From positions 4,243,037 through 4,307,036 of the forward strand of contig LR746274.1 in the NCBI GenBank assembly GCA_902729315.2: DNA of 64,000 nt, read 5' to 3'. Both the position numbers and the translations under genes were made by a program. This DNA is from Spirodela intermedia. Taxonomy: Eukaryota > Streptophyta > Magnoliopsida > Alismatales > Araceae. Below, piece after piece: positions 58,745 to 64,000 of this stretch (within the stretch, counting starts at the first letter, position 1; the number at the start of each line of letters is the position of its first letter). The notes below the pieces were generated by a model that saw only the letters and a list, made by a program, of their open reading frames with translations, ran no database searches and had not been told where the DNA came from.

Positions 58745-60326
58745 TGATAAGTTTTCATTATCATGATATATAGACTTATATTTGTGTTAAAGTGTAGAAA
58801 GTAATTTTTAATTGATTAATGTGAATTTTTAGGTAATTATGTAATTTATATAAATTTATATGATTTTTACAGTCTTACTTTTGAGATAAATGAAGAAAAA
58901 GAAATAAAAATAGAAATATAACAAAATGGGAGGGATCTACTGACTAGCTAGGCCCACAAGTGGGTTAGAAGCGTAGTAAAGAGGAGCCACGCGTAGGGGC
59001 TCGAGTGGCTAGGACTAATAGGGGCACATGTGCATCACTCCCCTTCCACGTCATCGGTGACTAGTCCACTGTGGGACAAGGAGTAGTCGTACATGCACAA
59101 GAAAGGGACTTGATTGCAAATGTAATATTACTATATACTCGCTAGAAACTTCAGTAGACAAGTGATGTGGGACTAAACTTGTGTCACACCTTCTTTAAAA
59201 AGGGTGCACAACCAGCGCGGGTTCGAATCCACTTAGAGCTAGAATTCATATTTTTTATCTAATTATCATGACTTTCTTATAGTTTGTTGGTCAAGGATTA
59301 AGCAACTAGAATCGCTAGATCATCAGCGAAAATCTCATCAATACAATTCGTGGAGCATTGTTACTAAAATTACTCAATGATTTATGATAAAAAGATCGTG
59401 AATCCATTGAGTAAAACATCCTCGATTGATCGATGAATAAATCATTGTTAAGAAGAGGATGATTCACCAGGAGACGAGTCGCCACCTCCTCGGAGTGTAC
59501 AGGATGCGATGAAGAGCCTCTACTTGCTGCACGGACCTGAGGATGAAGCTCCTTGACATGCGCCCCACCTCCATCTAGCTCCTCTTTATCGAGTGACAGC
59601 TGCCGAAGAGCTATAAAGTTACTATTTTTTTGCTCTACTAAGTGACAGCCACCAAAGACGATTCAACAACCCATTTCATTGATCTCTAGACTTTGCAAGG
59701 AGATCTAGATATCGGCCACGTCATTCTTGTTCAAGGAGAGCCTTCAAGGCCATTGACACTACATGACGATTCTCCCAAATGCTTAGGATTCTGGTGCATT
59801 GCTGATGCATTTCCACCGCGATACTAGAACTTTGTTTTCTTACTTTCAACTTACTTTTCACTTCATTTAGTGATAATTTGAGTGATTTAAATTTACCAAG
59901 ATATACTTCATTCAATTACAATTCTTCTGGTTTTTATAGATCTTAATTTCATCAATTAAATTATCTATAATCGCTTATGTAAGAATCGTCAAGTAAAACT
60001 CTATTTTTACCTGATTTGTGTTTGCTGGATGCTGATGTCATCCTGATGTCCACACCCTTTTTTTTTGTGACTTTTAAATATATTTTCTTTTTATTTTCTA
60101 GTATAAAATTTATAGAAAATAGTATTCTTTGAGGAAAATTTTGAATAATTACCAGATATTATATTATATCCTTGTGATCGACTCAGAAAATTATCACTAT
60201 TTTTAATGTTTTATTGAATTATAATTGATATAATTTTTCAGAAATACTTCTAAATATCTAAAAAATTGTATTTTTTAGTTTTATAAATTTTTAATTTACG
60301 TGATTTACTATACAACAACTAACTCA
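58745..60326 (+). mobile_element. LTR of family L, solo or orphan, plus strand
   Basis: It begins TGATAAGTTTTCATTATCATG and ends ...ACAACTAACTCA; about 1.58 kb. It is colinear, inverted, with 54202-52475. No polypurine tract precedes it and no gypsy primer site follows, so it looks like a solo LTR. No matching target-site duplication was seen. The minus-strand ORF at 59915-59721 within it is not a gene. Confidence 0.7.
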
Positions 60327-61075
60327 CATCAGGCCTCTATATTCCGCCAAGGCTAGGTTGTTTCCTCTTTGAGTATGCTTCTCTAATGATCTTGGCTCCA
60401 AAATAAAGCTTGAATCAACTCGAACACATCAAGATTGATGCAGAACCTTAATATGGTTTCATTCAGCCGACTAAATGTCGAGACCTTCGAAGTTTAGTTC
60501 TTCTACCCTTGAATGGTGGCTTAAATGCGTAAGGGTTTATATGAGAGGTGGAAATATACATGTTGGGCTGTGATTAAATGAGGGCATTTCTATGCTTTTG
60601 GCCACAATAAGATCAAGTGAAAGTCATTTTCTATCAAATTTATTTGAACTGTTGGATTTGGAAGTCTTGTCGTAGCTCTAGGATCTTCCTAAATGTTGCA
60701 ATCTGCTACACCCTTGGTGAGTATGCTCCATCTGCTATTGATTCTATGGACATTCTTGACGGCTTCCAATCTACTCATTTGATGATGCCACATGTCAGCG
60801 CCTCAGCCCTTGATTCCGTCACCTCATCTCCACAAATCAGATCTCCTCCATTGAAGCATATGCCAGCTTCCTTAAAGCCATAAAAATATATCAAAAATTC
60901 TTTAAATTGTCTCATATTAATAAAAATCAATTATGATTGTAAAACTCAAAGAAAATTTTTGAAACATTTTTAAAAATATTAAAATTCTTGAAATACTCAA
61001 ATAAATAATAATTTTTTATTTTTAACATGATAACATGGTATATTATAAGATTTAAGCTCTTTGTGTCATAATCAG
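60327..61075. other. Unassigned stretch, no gene supported
   Basis: An 88-codon open frame (60617-60883) has no recognisable domain. The composition is less AT-rich than its surroundings (60330-60890), which suggests a fragment of another element or gene, but I cannot name it. Confidence 0.4.
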
Positions 61076-63125
61076 CATGTTATCAATGGGACTAAATATT
61101 TTTGTGTGTTTCAAGTGACCATCTAGATCACGATGTGATCTAGCAATATTTAGTGAGTCACGTCATCAAATAAGCTAGATCTTGCAATGGGAGAGCAGCC
61201 ACGATACCAAATGCGAAAAGCAATCTATTGATGGTTCATGAATCCGACACTACTCAGCACGCATGTGACTTTAAAGGATGAACAATGGCTAAGAAGTCGT
61301 CATGGTACCAAGGACTTTAAGTTCTCAATCAGTAGCGGTTTATGGTGGGTTGATCTTGTGTTGTTTAGCTCGTCACATGACCAAGCACAAGTGATCTAGC
61401 AACTCTCGAAGTGTCACAATATTGGGAAGTTAAGCTCTCGCACGTATCACTTTTAGGGATATAAAGATAATAATTGATTATTATCTCGTAAAATATAAAT
61501 TATCGATTACCTTTAAAATCTTGATGGTAATCACGAATATGACAATCTGTTCTTCCCTCCTTTTGTACAATTACATCTCTAGTGATTGACAAAGCTCATT
61601 TCTTCCTCCCATAATTGTACTCAAGGTCTCCTATGAGTGGTCAACTTTTCTCCTCCCCCTAGATGACAATGACAACATGGTCAACCCCTCTTTTGGCAGA
61701 TCTCTCTAGCAAATGATGTAGCACTTCTAAATGATACTTCTGTGACTTTCAATGTGGTGTGGCACATCTAGATGAAACCAAGCCAGGTTCTCCAATTGCC
61801 TAGGAGGCAGACTAAACTTGGGCAATGATTTATTTTTTTACTTTTAATATTTACTTACCTATTTTTATCACTTATTTATATTTTACGACAAGTTGTTTCT
61901 ATTTCATGTATGTTTCGATTGAAATGAGTAGAACTAAATCAAAACTTGATGAATGATCTTTGTTCTTCTTTAGAATCCTCTGAAACTCATCTGAGATTAA
62001 GCTAAGATCATTTCTAACTTATTTTCTATTAATTTTTGCAATCAAATCTTGATGTATTCATGTTTTTGATGTTCCACAAATAGTGTTTATTCTTTTATTT
62101 TCAAATGCAAAATCAATGAGATTAAAGGATGCTTAATGATTGTTGAACTACTAAAATAATATGGAGACATCCATGCCCTACCTATGTGTGTGAATTCTCA
62201 AGCACACATTCTCTCTTTCCTTATTATCATCTTATTTCTCTCTCCTTCTCTCATGAGATCACTTCTTCTCTCTCCATCTCTCATGAGATCTCTCCCTTTT
62301 TCTCCGTCTCTCTCTTGTGAGACCTTTCTCTCTCTCTATCTCATGTGAGATGTTCTCCTCTCTCTTCTCTCTTTTTTTTCCTCCTTCCTTTCTTCACTTT
62401 CCTTCCTTTATTCTTCTCACCTCACCCTTCTATTTTATTATTTCTGTTATTGTTGATAAAATATAAAAACTATTTTGTATATAAACTAAATTAATTTTCA
62501 CAATGGATTAATCAATCTCCTTGTATTTGACTTGAGACTTACTTCTATACTAATATTTTATTGTCTTAGTTATAAATATTTTATTAGATAATGTGCACAT
62601 TAGGTTCCTCTAAAGATAACATATGAAAATTAAAATTTATTTAGAAAATTCTTGAATTTATTTCAAGTTTAATTGTGGATGCTAATAGGACTCTTGTTAA
62701 AGCTAGATTTTTGTGTTTTAATTATTTTTATTATTTATTTTATTTTTTAAACTTACAAAATAAATATAGGATATATTGTTAATTTTAAAAGTTTAAATTT
62801 AAAATACTTAGAGAAATTTTAAATTATTTAAAAATATAAAATAATAAAATAGAAAGAATATTCCACCCACTAGCAAGCCAACACTTAATAACTAACCTAG
62901 AGGGGAGTTGCGATCAAGTGGGTAGATCCAAACATGGGGGAGCCACAAGCTAGGCTTGAGTGGCGAAGGACTCGCTCCGCACATGTGCACGTCACTTCCT
63001 TGCCACATCTTGTGGCCAACTAATCATGGAGCAAGGAGCATCATACACACATGTGTGCATGAGGTGGACCACCTTTGCCTTCTCCCAAGATGGTCCTAGG
63101 CATTATTTTATTTTGAGAGAAGGGA
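61076..63125 (+). mobile_element. Family E LTR sequence in circularly permuted order
   Basis: 61076-62640 matches the second part of E (from the GGACTAAATATTTTTGTGTG block to the GATAATG end), colinear with the inverted copy at about 12000-10212. After about 50-100 bp of other sequence, 62693 starts TGTTAAAGCTAGATTTTTGTG and follows the first part of E to 63125 (TTGAGAGAAGGGATCTCTGA). The two parts together make almost one complete E in swapped order. The likely explanations are two adjacent LTRs each truncated on the outer side, or insertion of a circular form. Confidence 0.7.
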
Positions 63126-63129
63126 TCTC

Positions 63130-64000
63130 TGATGTGTGATTTTTATAAGTAATTATAGATGATTTAATGTGTCAAATTAAGATCTGTAAAAGCTAAAAGA
63201 ATTGTAATTGAATAAAAAAATTAAAATTTAAAAATTACATAAAATATCATAAAATTTAGTGAAAACTAAGCTGAAAGTAGGAAAGGTAGAGTTCTAACCT
63301 CGCAATGGCGATTGTTAAAATTCTATGTGTTTAGGAGGATCATCAAATGATGTCCACATTCTTAAAGGCTCTCCTTAGACATGGATGACTTGGACATTTG
63401 CTACATTTTTTTTCAAAGTTCAAAAAATGATGGTTGAAGTTAAACTAGTTAAAAATAATAAAATAAAGTTGTGAAATCACAATAACAATGCATCGACAAT
63501 GCATCATAATCTTGAGTATTTAGGAGGACTATCATGTAATTTTCATAACCTCAAAAGCTCTACTTAGACAAAGAAAGTATGAGTAATCTTTAGATCTTCT
63601 TGCAAAGTCTAGAAATCAATGAAGTAGATTATTGAATTATTTTCGGTGGTTCTCACCTAGTAGAGTAGAAAAATGGCAACTTTGTGATACTCTAGCAGCT
63701 ATCACTCGATATAGATTAGCTAAATGGAGGTGGGGCATCTTAGGGAGCTTCATCCTCATCTCTATGAAGCAAAAAGAGGCTCTTCAACACATCTAATACG
63801 TTATTAAGAGGTGATGACTTGTCTCTTGATAGATCATCCTCTTCCTGATGACAACTTATTCGTCGATCAATCAGAGATGATTTGCTCAATGGATTCATGA
63901 TTTTTTTATCTAAAATCATTTAGTAATTTTAGAAACAATATTTCATAAATTACATTGATAGCTTAATTACTAGTAATTAAGTGATTTTGATAGCTTAATA
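63130..64000 (-). mobile_element. Partial family L LTR at the window edge
   Basis: From about 63130 the sequence follows 52830-53500 in the same orientation: the TCAAATTAAGATCTGTAAAAG block, the AGGCTCTCCTTAGACA block and the ATCAATCAGAGATGATTTGCTCAAT block. It is therefore a minus-oriented L LTR whose end part is cut off by the E fragment to the left. The window ends inside it. An internal duplication of the GGCTCT(C/A)CTTAGACA region is seen at 63365 and 63555. Confidence 0.7.

Noticed and set aside
59216-59232. tRNA B-box-like GGTTCGAATCC
   Set aside because: No acceptor stem or complete cloverleaf could be built around it, and it lies within an LTR whose other copy has a diverged version. 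Not a tRNA gene.
60617-60883. An 88-codon frame with GEYAPSAIDSMDILDGF
   Set aside because: The EYAPSAI string superficially recalls the KCR exon 3 EEYAPPAV motif, but the sequence around it does not match KCR exon 3 at nucleotide or protein level.

Overview
The window is nuclear DNA of a flowering plant. It contains a decayed cluster of one gene family embedded in nested LTR retrotransposons. The evidence for a plant is three-exon SDR genes of the plant very-long-chain 3-oxoacyl-CoA reductase type (KCR, the elongase ketoreductase), Ty1/copia elements with tRNA-iMet primer sites, and Ty3/gypsy elements of Athila/Tat type. The KCR exons are GC-rich while the surroundings are AT-rich, which would suit a monocot or early-diverging angiosperm. 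I cannot name the species.

The left two thirds (about 3.5-44.4 kb) hold eight KCR-like copies, called a to h here: a (3.5-5.7 kb, split by an inversion), b (6.7-7.0 kb, relic), c (17.5 kb, truncated), d (20.2-21.8 kb), e (23.5-26.7 kb), f (30.1-30.6 kb, minus strand, cut by an LTR), g (37.1-38.9 kb) and h (43.0-44.4 kb). Copies d, g and h keep the full architecture of exon 1 (638 nt; 645 in g), exon 2 (70 nt) and exon 3 (228-237 nt). The copies fall into three subfamilies by N-terminus and flank: a/g, c/f/h and d/e. Every copy carries at least one visible inactivating change, and these differ between copies: lost start codon, early stops, a 7-bp tandem duplication, a mutated splice acceptor, inversion, truncation, LTR insertion. 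I see no copy that reads as a normal functional gene.

Copies c, f and h share a segmental duplication that includes more than 1 kb of upstream DNA. Between the copies lie microsatellites and pyrimidine-rich tracts, short tandem duplications, and three copia elements or parts of them: 13.3-16.6 kb (+), 27.9-30.1 kb (-) and 32.5-36.8 kb (+). The last is split: its RNase H tail and 3' LTR lie inverted at 39.4-39.9 kb beyond KCR-g. Matching 354-bp LTRs and a shared ATTTA target duplication show the two parts were once one element.

The right third (about 44.9-64 kb) is almost entirely nested Athila-like gypsy material. It has a plus-strand element with decayed protease, RT, RNase H and integrase (46.7-52.5 kb). 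A minus-strand element with gag but no pol (52.5-57.7 kb) is inserted into its 3' end. Several LTR fragments of two related families (called L and E here) follow, including a 61-bp perfect foldback at 58 kb and a circularly permuted LTR at 61-63 kb.

No tRNA, rRNA, CRISPR or bacterial-type feature was seen. Coordinates of decayed elements are approximate unless an exact terminal motif is mentioned. Similarity statements come from reading the sequence by eye, not from alignment software.
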